A DNA stretch of 64,000 bases from VRUE01 sp963704545. GTDB lineage: Bacteria > Actinomycetota > Thermoleophilia > Solirubrobacterales > 70-9. This document shows, one piece after another, positions 32,146-40,712 of the stretch. How positions within the stretch are numbered: position 1 is the first letter of the stretch; every line of letters starts with the position of its first letter. The stretch covers positions 1,240,001 through 1,304,000 of the forward strand of contig OY969915.1 of the NCBI GenBank assembly GCA_963704545.1, in the 5' to 3' direction. Both the position numbers and the translations under genes were made by a program. The notes under the pieces were generated by a model, which was not told the origin of the DNA, ran no database searches, and saw only the letters and a list, made by a program, of their open reading frames with translations.

Positions 32146-32834
32146 GGCACTTCTCCCTCTTCGATCAGGCCCACGACACGGTCCTGGGCTGCCTGGATGT
32201 CGGCTTTCTGGCTATCGAGGAAGTCTTCGTACTCCGCTGCCGAGACCACCTCGACCGCGGTTCGCATCGCGGCGTAGGCCTGGCCGGAGAAGGTCGCCGA
32301 CTGGCCCTCGTAGAGGCCCTCCTCGTCAGCGCGGAAGACGACGTGATTCGTCTTGCCCGGGACGGCGTCGCGCTTGCCCGCCAGCTGCGGTACGTCCCAG
32401 GTGTGGATCACGTCGGTGGAGACGAGGTCGAGTTCGACCGTGGTGTCCACCGGCACGACGAGCTTGTAATAGGCGTAGGCGGAGTTCGGGTAGTCGTAGC
32501 GCCAGAGCCACTGCTGGCCGGTCGCCTGGATCTGCAGCGGCGCCGAGCGGGCCGAGGCGAGGCCCGCCGGCCCGGTGGCCGGAGTCTCGCGTGCCTTCCC
32601 GGTGTAGACGAGGCTGACGACGAAGATCGCGGCGGCGAAGACGGTGAGCAGGGCGCCGACCCGGAACTGGGTGTGCCGCCCCGACTCGCGAACGCCGGGA
32701 CCGCGAGCGCCGCCTTTGCGGCGCAGCGCGTAGACCAGCGCGCCGTTGATCGCGACGACGACGATCGTCGCGGCGACGAAGCCGATCCAAAGCAGGGTTT
32801 CGATCTGGTCAGTACCAGGGGAGGCCGGACTCAA
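32142..32834 (-). CDS. subunit II-like protein lacking CuA ligands
   Basis: A 230-aa protein with two N-terminal helices (about 12-36 and 58-78) and an external cupredoxin domain homologous to oxidase subunit II (QQWLWRYDYP near 107, DVIHTWDVP near 141). In the CuA region the cysteines are Ser179 and Ser183, the bridging Glu is Thr181 and the second His is Tyr187. His144 and Met190 remain. No CuA centre can form. It starts a five-gene minus-strand operon with the ligand-less subunit I, ctaB and two small membrane proteins. The parallel loss in both subunits shows that they evolved together. Confidence 0.88.
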   Translation of the reverse strand: MSPASPGTDQIETLLWIGFVAATIVVVAINGALVYALRRKGGARGPGVRESGRHTQFRVGALLTVFAAAIFVVSLVYTGKARETPATGPAGLASARSAPLQIQATGQQWLWRYDYPNSAYAYYKLVVPVDTTVELDLVSTDVIHTWDVPQLAGKRDAVPGKTNHVVFRADEEGLYEGQSATFSGQAYAAMRTAVEVVSAAEYEDFLDSQKADIQAAQDRVVGLIEEGEVP

Positions 32835-32924
32835 AGCGCGGCCATTCTAATCACGCGCGACGCCGCGACGCCGCGCCCGTCGTTTCCCCACGGCGGCAGG
32901 GGGGCTCCTATACTCGCCGACCCT

Positions 32925-33869
32925 ATGCGCAGGCGATCCCGGCCATCTCCCGCGCTTCGCGTGGCCCTGCGCGCCGGGGCCGCTGGCGCAGTCGCCGCCG
33001 CGGTCGCCGTGCCGCTGCTGCGCCGGCGCCTGCGAGCGCCCGCCGGGGTGACGATCGCGAGCTGCGCCGCGGGGCCTCTCGCGCTGGCGGTTCTCTACCC
33101 GCGCTCGCGCAAGCGCGACGTGGCTCTCTTCGCGATGCAGATGTGGGCGTTCACGATGGTGCACGAGCTGCCCTATGACGATCCCGAGCGCCTGCGGCGG
33201 CGCCTGCGGGCCCGCTACCCGATCGCGGTCGACCGCGCGATCGGGTTCGGCTGGCTGCCCAACGCCCGCCTCCAGCGCACCCTCGCTCGCTTCCGTCGCG
33301 TCGACTCCCTGGACCGCCTCCTCACCTGGGTGCACTGGCTCTGGTTCCTCGAGCCCTACGCCGCGCTGCTCTGGATCCTCCTGCGCCACCCGGAGCGCTT
33401 CCCGCGGGCCGCGCGCCAGATGGCCGCGGTCTTCGACCTCGGCTGCGTCGGCTACTTCGCCGTGCCGACGGCGCCGCCGTGGTGGGCCTCCGAGCAGGGC
33501 CTGACCGGGGAAGAGGTGCGGCGGATCATGGTCGGGGTCGGCGAAGAGACCTGGCGCTCGGCCTGGCCGGCGATGTACGGCGCGCTCGGGGGCAACCCCT
33601 GGGCGGCGATGCCCTCGCTGCACTTCGCCACCTCGACGATGGCGGCGATCTCGCTCTCCGAAGCGGGCCGGGCCGAGGGCGCGATCGGGTGGGGCTACGC
33701 CCTGACGCTCGGCTTCGGGCTCGTCTACCTGGGCGAGCACTACGTCACCGACCTGCTGGCCGGCGCCGGCCTCGTCGCCACCGTGCGGCGCGGCGAGCCA
33801 CTCGCCGAACCGGCCGTCCACGCGGTCAACCGCGGCCTGCGCCGGTTGGAGCGCCTCGCCAACGGGTAG
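32925..33869 (+). CDS. PAP2-superfamily membrane phosphatase / lipid synthase-like
   Basis: A 314-aa integral membrane protein of the PAP2_3 type (related to inositol phosphoryl transferases and lipid phosphatases). Visible motifs are PTAPPWWAS near 180, PSLHFATS near 227 (SxxH-containing catalytic motif) and GEHYVTDLLAG near 272 (HxxTD). It has about six helices. The ATG at 32925 was chosen as the first start giving the normal N-terminal helix; the frame is open upstream, antisense to the subunit II-like gene. A phospholipid head-group or phosphate-ester reaction at the membrane is likely. The next gene, a flippase-like protein, starts 10 bp on. Confidence 0.78.
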   Translation: MRRRSRPSPALRVALRAGAAGAVAAAVAVPLLRRRLRAPAGVTIASCAAGPLALAVLYPRSRKRDVALFAMQMWAFTMVHELPYDDPERLRRRLRARYPIAVDRAIGFGWLPNARLQRTLARFRRVDSLDRLLTWVHWLWFLEPYAALLWILLRHPERFPRAARQMAAVFDLGCVGYFAVPTAPPWWASEQGLTGEEVRRIMVGVGEETWRSAWPAMYGALGGNPWAAMPSLHFATSTMAAISLSEAGRAEGAIGWGYALTLGFGLVYLGEHYVTDLLAGAGLVATVRRGEPLAEPAVHAVNRGLRRLERLANG

Positions 33870-33879
33870 CTTCCCTTGG

Positions 33880-35001
33880 GTGTCTCCAGAGGGTTCGGCG
33901 AACGGCGGCAGCGCCGCTGAGCTTCCGATCTTCACGCGGCGCCGGGTTGCCCAGACGACACTGCTCGTCCTCGTCGTGCTGGTCGCGATCTACTTCCTCT
34001 TCCCGCGGCTGGTCGGCCTCGGCGACGCGCTGGGAAAGCTCGGCGAAGCCGACCTTGCCTGGGTCGGGATCGCGATCGGCTTCAACGTCATTGCGATCGC
34101 CACCTACGTGGCCCTGTTCAAAGCCGTGGTCGGCGGCGACGTCCTGCCGCTGAGCTGGAAGGAGACCTACGAGATCAACATGGCGGGGCTCGCCGCGACC
34201 CGCCTCTTCTCGGCCGGGGGCGCAGGCGGAATCGTGCTCAGCTTCTGGGCGCTGCTCAAAGCCGGGATGCCGCGGCACGAGGCGGGGAGGCGGATGGTCG
34301 CCTTCCTCGCGCTGCAGTACGTGTTCTATCCCGTCGCGCTGATCGTCTGCGGGGTCCTGTTGCGCACCGGAGTCGTGCCCGGCAAGGGCTCGGTCGAGCT
34401 GACCATCGTCCCGGCGGGAGTAGCGGGCGTGCTCCTGGGAATCGGCTTGCTGATGGCCCTGATCCCACCGGACGTCGGGCGCAGGCTCGCCTCGCTGGCC
34501 AGGGGGGAGCGGAGCAGGGCGATCGTCGCCAACGTCGCCAAGGTGCCGGCCGTCGTCGGCGAGGGGCTCAGGTTCACCGCAGGCCTCTTCGCCAGCCCAT
34601 CGCGCGGGGGCTTGGCCGTGGTCGGCGCCGCCGGCTTCTGGGCCGCCAACATCGGCATCCTCTGGGCCTCGTTCAAGGCATTCGGCGTGCACGTCCCGCT
34701 GGCGGTGGTGATTCAGGGCTTCTTCCTCGGCATGGTCGCCAACCTCTTTCCGCTCGCGCCTGCGGGCGTCGGGGCGGTGGACGCCGGCATGATCGGCGCC
34801 TTCGTCCTCTTCGGAATCCCCGAGGAGACGGTCTTCCCGGCCGTGCTGGTCTACCGCTTGGTTGCCTTCTGGATGCCGTTGCCCCTCGGCCTGGTCGCCT
34901 TCTTCCAGCTCCGCCACACGGCCCAGCGCTGGGAAGCCGAGGGCCTGCCGATCGAGCGACGCCGGCCACGGGAGCCCGGGCTGGAGCCGGCGGCACACTG
35001 A
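33880..35001 (+). CDS. lysylphosphatidylglycerol synthase transmembrane (AglD/UPF0104) family protein
   Basis: A 373-aa integral membrane protein with about eight helices. It matches the LPG_synthase_TM (UPF0104) family: YEINMAGLAATRLFSAGGAGG near 93, the glycine-rich loop after helix III, and ANLFPLAPAGVGAVDAGMIG near 285. Such domains occur as MprF flippase halves or alone, near glycolipid genes. The GTG at 33880 is used, 10 bp after the PAP2 gene, so both are probably co-transcribed for lipid modification or translocation. There is no lysyltransferase domain, so it does not itself make lysyl-PG. Confidence 0.8.
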   Translation: MSPEGSANGGSAAELPIFTRRRVAQTTLLVLVVLVAIYFLFPRLVGLGDALGKLGEADLAWVGIAIGFNVIAIATYVALFKAVVGGDVLPLSWKETYEINMAGLAATRLFSAGGAGGIVLSFWALLKAGMPRHEAGRRMVAFLALQYVFYPVALIVCGVLLRTGVVPGKGSVELTIVPAGVAGVLLGIGLLMALIPPDVGRRLASLARGERSRAIVANVAKVPAVVGEGLRFTAGLFASPSRGGLAVVGAAGFWAANIGILWASFKAFGVHVPLAVVIQGFFLGMVANLFPLAPAGVGAVDAGMIGAFVLFGIPEETVFPAVLVYRLVAFWMPLPLGLVAFFQLRHTAQRWEAEGLPIERRRPREPGLEPAAH

Positions 35002-35051
35002 GGCGCGGCGGGTTGACCCAGGAGCTACTATAAAAAGTAAAGTAATGGCGC

Positions 35052-35097
35052 CGACGGGCCTCAGAGCATCCCTATATGTCACGTTTCAGGCCCGTCG
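35052..35097 (+). terminator. hairpin upstream of trxB
   Basis: A perfect 10-bp stem cgacgggcct (35052-35061) pairs with aggcccgtcg (35088-35097) around a 26-nt loop. It lies between the flippase-like gene and trxB, after an unusually AT-rich stretch (35026-35046). It may end the upstream transcript or lie in the trxB leader. Confidence 0.45.
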
Positions 35098-35121
35098 ACC
35101 GGCAACTAGACTGAGGCGCAC

Positions 35122-36132
35122 ATGGCAGACGCGAAGAAGATCGAGAACGTGATCGTCGTCGGCGGCGGGCCCGCCGGCTACACCGCTGCGCTCTACACGG
35201 CGCGCGCCAACCTCGAGCCCCTGGTCATCGAGGGGTTCCAGTGGGGCGGCCAGCTGCAGAACACGACCGACGTCGAGAACTACCCGGGCTATCCCGAGGG
35301 GATCATGGGGCCGGAGATGATGAGCCAGTTCCGCGCCCAGGCCGAGCGCTTCGGGACGCGCTTCGTCACCGACGACGTCGACCGGGTCGAGCTCTCCGAC
35401 GGTGGCGTGCAGAAGGTCTACCTCGGCGACGAGGAGCACCTGGCGAAGACCGTGATCCTGGCGATGGGGGCCGAGCCGCGGCGGCTCGGCGTTCCCGGTG
35501 AGATGGAGCTGGGCGGTCGCGGCGTCTCCACCTGCGGTGTCTGCGACGGGGCCTTCTTCAAAGACCAGCGGGTGATCGTGATCGGCGGCGGCGACTCGGC
35601 GATGGAGGACTCGATCTTCATCTCCAAGTTCGCGAGCCAGCTGACCGTGGTCAACCGCCGCGACGAGTTCCGCGCCTCGAAGATCATGTTCGAGCGGGCG
35701 AAGGAGCGCGGCAACATCGACCTCAAGACTCCCTTCGTCGCCGAGGAGTTCGTCGCCGGCGAGGACGGCAAGCTCGGCCACGTGCGCCTGCGCAACACCG
35801 AGTCCGGTGAGACCGAGGACCTCGAGACCGACGGCGCCTTCATCGCGATCGGCCACATCCCGAAATCGGAGATCGTGATCGGTCAGGTCGACACCGACGA
35901 GGACGGCTACATCGTCACCCAGCCCGGCTCGACCAGGACCAACCTGGCCGGTGTCTTCGCGGTCGGCGACGTCGTCGACCACACCTACCGTCAGGCGGTC
36001 ACCGCCGCCGGCACCGGCTGCATGGGTGCCCTCGACGCCGAGTGGTACCTGCGCGACACCCCGCCCTCGCCCGAGGCCCACTGGATGCCCGGCGGCGAGC
36101 CCGTCGAGGTGGCCCCGACGCCGGGCTCGTAG
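35122..36132 (+). CDS. trxB: thioredoxin-disulfide reductase
   Basis: A 336-aa FAD/NADPH flavoenzyme that reduces thioredoxin. The FAD site GGGPAGY is at residues 14-20. The redox-active pair is CGVC (Cys138, Cys141), where many enzymes have CATC. The NADPH site GGGDSAMEDSIF is near 155, and the C-terminal FAD block FAVGDVVDHTYRQAVTAAGTG is near 275. Length is standard plus about 20 extra C-terminal residues. The ATG at 35122 lies 120 bp downstream of the flippase-like gene, behind a hairpin, so it probably has its own promoter. It is convergent with the Mrr gene. Confidence 0.95.
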   Translation: MADAKKIENVIVVGGGPAGYTAALYTARANLEPLVIEGFQWGGQLQNTTDVENYPGYPEGIMGPEMMSQFRAQAERFGTRFVTDDVDRVELSDGGVQKVYLGDEEHLAKTVILAMGAEPRRLGVPGEMELGGRGVSTCGVCDGAFFKDQRVIVIGGGDSAMEDSIFISKFASQLTVVNRRDEFRASKIMFERAKERGNIDLKTPFVAEEFVAGEDGKLGHVRLRNTESGETEDLETDGAFIAIGHIPKSEIVIGQVDTDEDGYIVTQPGSTRTNLAGVFAVGDVVDHTYRQAVTAAGTGCMGALDAEWYLRDTPPSPEAHWMPGGEPVEVAPTPGS

Positions 36133-36141
36133 GACGCCGGT

Positions 36142-37137
36142 TTAGGTCGGTCCTGTGCTTGCGGCAGTTGGTGCCAATGGCTCTGCAGCGCCGGGCGGCA
36201 CGGTGGGCGCTTCGTCCTCGTCGAGGACGAAGTAGTCCAGATCGAGGCGCTTGAGCAGATAGCTGCGGGCGACCGCGACGCCCACGTTGTTTTCGATCAT
36301 CAACTGCGCAAGTTCGTTCCCGTCGACGAGGATGATTCGCGGGGTTACCTTTCCCGCATACTCGACGGCATCTGGACTGAATGCCGATGTAGCGATAAAG
36401 ACACCCTTTGTCGCATTTTGGCCCTGCAGTGCACCGACAAATTTCTGGATCTCGGGACGCCCAACAGTGCCAGTCCACTTCTTCGCCTGGACATAGACGG
36501 TGTCCAGGCCCAAGCGGTCTTCCCTGATGACACCGTCAACTCCTTCGTCACCGCTCTTGCCGAGACGTTCAGACGTCCCTTCCTGCCTTCCGCCATAGCC
36601 GATCGCATGGAGAACGTCGAGCACTAGTTGCTCAAAGAACTCTGGAGTCTGGTCATGTATTCGGTCCAGCAGCTCCCCGGCAAGCGCAGAGCGAAGCTCT
36701 CGATACGAACCCTCGATGCGTTCCTCCGGCGTTTGGTCCTCTGCGGCGGCTGGTGCCTCGGCCACGGCTCCTTGGTTGCCTTTTGCCTGTCTGAATTCGG
36801 AAAACTCCTCGAACTGGGACAGCACAGCCAGGTCTACCCGAACCGGGTTGGACTCGAGAACTTCACGTCCACGATTGGTAATCCGGTAAACGGCCCGCTT
36901 TGGACGCTGGATGAGGCCAGCGCGGTACAGATAGGTCGCGGCCCAGCCAACACGGTTTTGGAGTGTCGTTACTCGGCCGCTGGGAATCAGTTCCTCAACA
37001 TCCTCCTGGCCTAGTGCGAAGTGGCTCGTGAGATCCTCGCGAATTGACCGAATTGAATGATCGCCGTCATCGGCCAAGATCTCCAGTAGAGGCCGCATGA
37101 TCGATTGGAAATCTGGCACCGCCATGACGGAGACCAT
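36142..37137 (-). CDS. Mrr-type restriction endonuclease
   Basis: A 331-aa protein combining an N-terminal Mrr_N winged-helix domain (about 8-95; RSIREDLTSHFALG, RVGWAATYLYRAGLI) and a C-terminal Mrr_cat PD-(D/E)xK nuclease domain (about 160-300). The nuclease core is GDEGVDGVI near 196 and TVYVQAKKW near 211 (QxK variant), followed by GALQGQNATKGVFIATSAF. Mrr enzymes cut methylated DNA (type IV). The ATG at 37137 was kept; an ATG at 37122 would give MAVPDFQ and is equally plausible. The gene has visibly lower GC and more CAA/ATT-type codons than its neighbours, a sign of transfer. Confidence 0.88.
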   Translation of the reverse strand: MVSVMAVPDFQSIMRPLLEILADDGDHSIRSIREDLTSHFALGQEDVEELIPSGRVTTLQNRVGWAATYLYRAGLIQRPKRAVYRITNRGREVLESNPVRVDLAVLSQFEEFSEFRQAKGNQGAVAEAPAAAEDQTPEERIEGSYRELRSALAGELLDRIHDQTPEFFEQLVLDVLHAIGYGGRQEGTSERLGKSGDEGVDGVIREDRLGLDTVYVQAKKWTGTVGRPEIQKFVGALQGQNATKGVFIATSAFSPDAVEYAGKVTPRIILVDGNELAQLMIENNVGVAVARSYLLKRLDLDYFVLDEDEAPTVPPGAAEPLAPTAASTGPT

Positions 37138-37184
37138 AGTGGCGAAGGTCGGCCGAGTGTCGTTCCTATGGTGTTTTGTGTTGG

Positions 37185-37592
37185 CTAAGCGCTCAAGATA
37201 CGGAGGGCGGCATGTGCAGAGGCCAGCCGAGCAAAGTCGCCATCCTGGGTGACAACCGGAAGGCCGTGCTCTACCGCGGTGGCAGCGATCAGGGCGTCGG
37301 TGAGCTTGACGGTGCGATGAATACCGGCTGCCTTGCAGTCAGCGACCAAGCGAGCCCAGGCCGTCATGACGGCCTCGCTTATGGGGATTGGATCGGCAGA
37401 GCGGGCGAGGGCGAGGGTGTCCGCTCTACGGGCTCGGGTTGCGTCGTCGGTTGCGCTCAGGACACCGAGCTGAAGCTCTCCGATCGTCACCACGGAGACG
37501 GCGACTCGATCCGGCAGATCTCCGAGTGGGCGTCCGGTCTCGTGGGCGATGAAGACCGATGTATCGAGCAGGCCGGCGGTCTTCTCGGTCAA
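37185..37592 (-). CDS. PIN-domain toxin, VapC-like
   Basis: A 135-aa PIN-domain ribonuclease, probably the toxin of a type II pair that cleaves tRNA or rRNA. Acidic residues of the active site are visible: LLDTSVFIA (Asp10), the GELQLG Glu near 43, LTDALIAATA near 96 and TQDGDFARL near 116. The start is a TTG at 37592 that overlaps the antitoxin TGA, so translation is coupled; the longer frame would run through the antitoxin. The antitoxin at 37589-37831 is directly upstream, in standard vapBC order. Confidence 0.86.
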   Translation of the reverse strand: MTEKTAGLLDTSVFIAHETGRPLGDLPDRVAVSVVTIGELQLGVLSATDDATRARRADTLALARSADPIPISEAVMTAWARLVADCKAAGIHRTVKLTDALIAATAVEHGLPVVTQDGDFARLASAHAALRILSA

Positions 37593-37831
37593 AGCTCGTC
37601 GAGGGTCTGGCCCGCCAGTTCGTCGAGCTCGCGCCGGAGGGAAGGATCGGCGGCCCGGTCGTGGAGCTGTTCGCGCAGCTGGGCGCCACCGAGCCATCGA
37701 GTGCGCTGGCCGTGGGGGACTATGTCGGCCATCGGGTCGCCGTTGACCGTGAGGACCACCCGCTCGCCGGCCTTGACGGCATCGATGACGCTCGCCGTTC
37801 GATTGCGTAGGTCTCGCACCCCGATCTCCAT
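37589..37831 (-). CDS. antitoxin, Phd/VapB-like
   Basis: An 80-aa protein with the Phd/YefM-type N-terminal DNA-binding fold (VRDLRNRTASVIDAVKAGERVVLTVNG) and a charged C-terminal tail (AQLREQLHDRAADPSLRREL) that would neutralise the PIN toxin. The N-terminal part should bind an operator and autorepress the pair. It overlaps the toxin gene by 4 bp. Size and order are typical for VapBC. Confidence 0.85.
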   Translation of the reverse strand: MEIGVRDLRNRTASVIDAVKAGERVVLTVNGDPMADIVPHGQRTRWLGGAQLREQLHDRAADPSLRRELDELAGQTLDEL

Positions 37832-37897
37832 GTGCGACAGTGTAGCATCGAGATTGGGTCGGACTCGATGAGTGGGATGCTCGGCTAGGGTGGAGCG

Positions 37898-38068
37898 ATG
37901 AGCGACCGGCTGGCCGGAATCTTCCCCTTCGTGATCGCCGTGCTGTTGCCGCCGGCCGGACTGTTGCTCGGGCTGGTCGAGCTGCGGCAGGACCGCGAAC
38001 TGGGGATCCGCCTGCTGGTGGTCGCGGTGCTGGCGGCGGTGGTCTGGACGCTGCTTTTCCTCGGCTGA
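37898..38068 (+). CDS. 56-aa membrane protein
   Basis: A short gene (ATG at 37898 preceded by GGAG at 37892-37895) encoding two transmembrane helices (GIFPFVIAVLLPPAGLLLGL and LLVVAVLAAVVWTLLFL) joined by a charged loop (VELRQDRELGIR). The hairpin topology and the good ribosome-binding site support coding. It lies between the divergent antitoxin gene and the convergent greA gene, ending 3 bp from the greA stop. Function unknown. Confidence 0.6.
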   Translation: MSDRLAGIFPFVIAVLLPPAGLLLGLVELRQDRELGIRLLVVAVLAAVVWTLLFLG

Positions 38069-38071
38069 GCG

Positions 38072-38554
38072 TCAGCCGACGAGCTGCCGGACCACGAACG
38101 TGCGGGACCCTTTGGGGGTCTCGATCTCGATCGGCTCGCCGACCTTCGCGTCGCGAAGCGCCCTGCCGATCGGGGACTCGGCGGAGAGGCGGCCCGCGGC
38201 GAGGTCGGCCTCGGTCGAGCCGACCAGGGTCCAGGTGTGGACTTCGTCCTTGCCCTCGTCGAACACCTCGGCGGTGCGACCGAAGGCGAAGGTGTCGGCA
38301 TCGCCGTCAACCTCGACCACGACCGCGGTGCGCAGTCGCTCGCGCAGTCGCTTGATCTTCGTCTCCAGGTGCGCCTGGTCTTCCTTGGCGATGTGGTACT
38401 CGGCGTTCTCCTTGAGGTCGCCTTCCTCGCGCGCCACCTTGATCCTGGCCGCCATCTTCGTGCGGGCGGGACCTTCGAGCTGCTCGATTTCCTCGCGCAG
38501 CGCGGCGATCCCCTCCTCGGTGATCGCCTCACCGTTGGATTCCGGCTCTGCCAT
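38072..38554 (-). CDS. greA: transcription elongation factor GreA
   Basis: GreA rescues backtracked RNA polymerase by inserting its coiled coil in the secondary channel and stimulating cleavage of the nascent RNA. The 160-aa product has the coiled-coil domain (about 12-85), with the tip motif EEGDLKENAEYHIAKED near 43 holding the catalytic acidic pair. The FKBP-like C-terminal domain has the family ending SPIGRALRDAKVGEPIEI. The ATG at 38554 gives the usual length. Confidence 0.94.
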   Translation of the reverse strand: MAEPESNGEAITEEGIAALREEIEQLEGPARTKMAARIKVAREEGDLKENAEYHIAKEDQAHLETKIKRLRERLRTAVVVEVDGDADTFAFGRTAEVFDEGKDEVHTWTLVGSTEADLAAGRLSAESPIGRALRDAKVGEPIEIETPKGSRTFVVRQLVG

Positions 38555-38614
38555 CCGCCCACCCTTTCAGATGCCGGGCGCCGATTCCATTCCCGGGTCG
38601 CAGCTGGACCGGCG

Positions 38615-40639
38615 CTACCTCGGCGATGCGACGTCGGGGCTCTCCCGTCGAGGAACCTCCACGGCGACCCGCTCGGCGAACAGCTCGACCAGCTCGGGGT
38701 CGAACCGGGTTCCGGCCGCGCCTCGCAACTCCGCGACGGCCTCCCCGTTGGAGAGGGACGGCCCGTAGGACTGGGCCCTGGTCATCGTGCTGTAGGTGTC
38801 GCAGATCAGGATGACGCGCGCTGCGAGCGGGATCGTCTCGCCGGCAAGGCCATCGGGGTAACCGCTGCCGTCCCAGCACTCGTGGCTGGAGCGGACGACT
38901 TTGGCGACCTCGCGCAGGGCCGGGGCGGCGGCCAGTACCCGCTCCCCGATCAGCGTGTGCTTTCGCACCAGGTCTTCCTCGGCGTCGGTAAGCGGCCCGC
39001 GTTTGTGCAGGATCGCGTCCGGGATCGCGATCTTGCCGATGTCGTGCATCTCCGCGGCACGCACGAGGACGTCCATCCCCTCGGCGTCGAGGGCGAGGGC
39101 CCGGCCCGTCGCGGCCGCGAGGTGCGCGACGCCGCCGAGGTGGCGGTCGAGCTCCGGCTCGCGCTCGCGCAGCATCCCGAGCAGGACGCCGCGGGCCTGG
39201 CTCAGGGCGGAGTCGGCACGCTGTCCCTTCTGCGTGTACATGCGCCGGTCGGCAATCAGCAGCGCGTCCTTCGGGGTCCGCGCCTCGCCGGGCAGCCGGA
39301 CCATCCCCCACGAGGCCTTGATCGAGAAGCTGGGCCCCTGCTCGCAGAGGCCCGCCTCGGCCGCCTTGACGATCGCGTCTGCCGTGTCGTCCCCGGTCGA
39401 GAAGAGGACGCAGAACTCGTCTCCGCCGAGGCGGTACGCGGTCCCCCACGGCGATATCGCGGCTTCGAGGCCCAAGCCCAGCCGCTTGAGCAGTTCGTCG
39501 CCGGCGCTGTGCCCGAAGCTGTCGTTGTAGGACTTGAATCCGTCGAGGTCGAACAGCGCCAGGGCGTCGTTTCGCGGCCGCTGGGAGGCGAGGTTCGCCT
39601 CCAGGTCGGCAAGCAGAGAGCGCCGGTTGCGCAGGCCGGTGAGCGCGTCGGTACTCGCCTCGCGCTTGCTCGAGGCGAGCATCCTCGTGTTGAGGGCGAA
39701 GGTGGTGACGAGCCTGGCCAGCACGGCGAGCAGCGAGGCGACCCCGAGCCCGATCGCGACGGTCCCGATCGGAACGACGTTGCCGACCGCGAGCAGGCCG
39801 ACGACGACCGCGGCGAGTGCCACCGGCAGTGCGATCGAACGCGCCGTGCGCGCCGGCGCGACCTCGACGGCGGCTTGCGGTAGCCACGCCGCGGCGGCGA
39901 GGAGGAGGAACGCCAGCGGCCAGGCGACGCTGGCCAGGTTGAGCGCCCCGGTCGACTGTCCGGCAACCGAGAGGTAGACGACGTCCGCGGCGCCGAACAG
40001 CGCTAGGGCCGTGGCGATCAGCGGCCACGCCCCGTGCACGCGCCAGCGCGAGGTGGTGAGCGCTCCCGCGACCAGCCCGAGGAGGACGAGGTCGGCGCAG
40101 GGGTAGGCGAGGCTGACGGCGACTCCGAGAGTGCTGCCTTCGAGCGCGTCGAGCACGGGCGGGAAGATCAGTGCGGCGGCGACCGCGGCCACCGCGAGCG
40201 CACCGATCAGGCCGTCCATCCAGGCGAACGTGTCGACCCGCGCCGAGCGGCTGTGAAGCAGAAGCAGCAGGGCGCAGAAGGCCGCGGGATAGAAGGCGAG
40301 GAAGAGCGCGTCGGCCGGCGACGGGAACGGGGCGGGGCTCGCGTAGTAGAGGACGACCGAGTAGTAGGTCTGGCCGAGTGCCCAGAGCAGCATCCCGATG
40401 CCGAGGCCGAGCCAGGCGCGTCGCTCGCCCGGCAGGCGAATCGCCCGGTAGAGGACCGCGAGCGCGGCCCCGAGCACCACTGCGTCGTAGGCCCAGCGCC
40501 CGAAGGCGTCCTGCGTGCCGGAGCCGCCGATCGGCACCAGCGTGACCGCGGCGTAGACGGCGAGCAGCAGCGCCAGCAGCCCGATCCACGCCGCGACGGC
40601 GGCTGACGGGACCGATCGGCTTGGGGTGGGGCTATCCAT
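38615..40639 (-). CDS. membrane GGDEF / HD-GYP cyclic-di-GMP protein
   Basis: A 674-aa protein with about eight to nine N-terminal transmembrane helices (residues 10-305), a GGDEF diguanylate cyclase domain (about 325-475) and an HD-GYP phosphodiesterase domain (about 490-660). GGDEF is intact (YRLGGDEFCVLF), and the preceding RxxD inhibitory site is absent. HD-GYP is intact as well: AEMHDIGKIAIPD near 533 and SSHECWDGSGYPDGLAGETI near 587. Both domains could be active, one making and the other degrading c-di-GMP, with the membrane region (MASE-like) sensing an unknown signal. The GTG/ATG context supports the start at 40639. Confidence 0.9.
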   Translation of the reverse strand: MDSPTPSRSVPSAAVAAWIGLLALLLAVYAAVTLVPIGGSGTQDAFGRWAYDAVVLGAALAVLYRAIRLPGERRAWLGLGIGMLLWALGQTYYSVVLYYASPAPFPSPADALFLAFYPAAFCALLLLLHSRSARVDTFAWMDGLIGALAVAAVAAALIFPPVLDALEGSTLGVAVSLAYPCADLVLLGLVAGALTTSRWRVHGAWPLIATALALFGAADVVYLSVAGQSTGALNLASVAWPLAFLLLAAAAWLPQAAVEVAPARTARSIALPVALAAVVVGLLAVGNVVPIGTVAIGLGVASLLAVLARLVTTFALNTRMLASSKREASTDALTGLRNRRSLLADLEANLASQRPRNDALALFDLDGFKSYNDSFGHSAGDELLKRLGLGLEAAISPWGTAYRLGGDEFCVLFSTGDDTADAIVKAAEAGLCEQGPSFSIKASWGMVRLPGEARTPKDALLIADRRMYTQKGQRADSALSQARGVLLGMLREREPELDRHLGGVAHLAAATGRALALDAEGMDVLVRAAEMHDIGKIAIPDAILHKRGPLTDAEEDLVRKHTLIGERVLAAAPALREVAKVVRSSHECWDGSGYPDGLAGETIPLAARVILICDTYSTMTRAQSYGPSLSNGEAVAELRGAAGTRFDPELVELFAERVAVEVPRRESPDVASPR

Positions 40640-40712
40640 GCCTTCGGCATCGACCGCGGCGCACCGGGGCTTGAGCCACGCGGAGGCACTGTGCAGGGGC
40701 TAGGGTGGTTCC

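Noticed and set aside
35013..35046. Strong promoter for trxB in the AT-rich stretch
   Set aside because: TTGACC and TATAAA occur, but their spacing (10 bp) is wrong for a sigma-70 promoter; no better pair was found.
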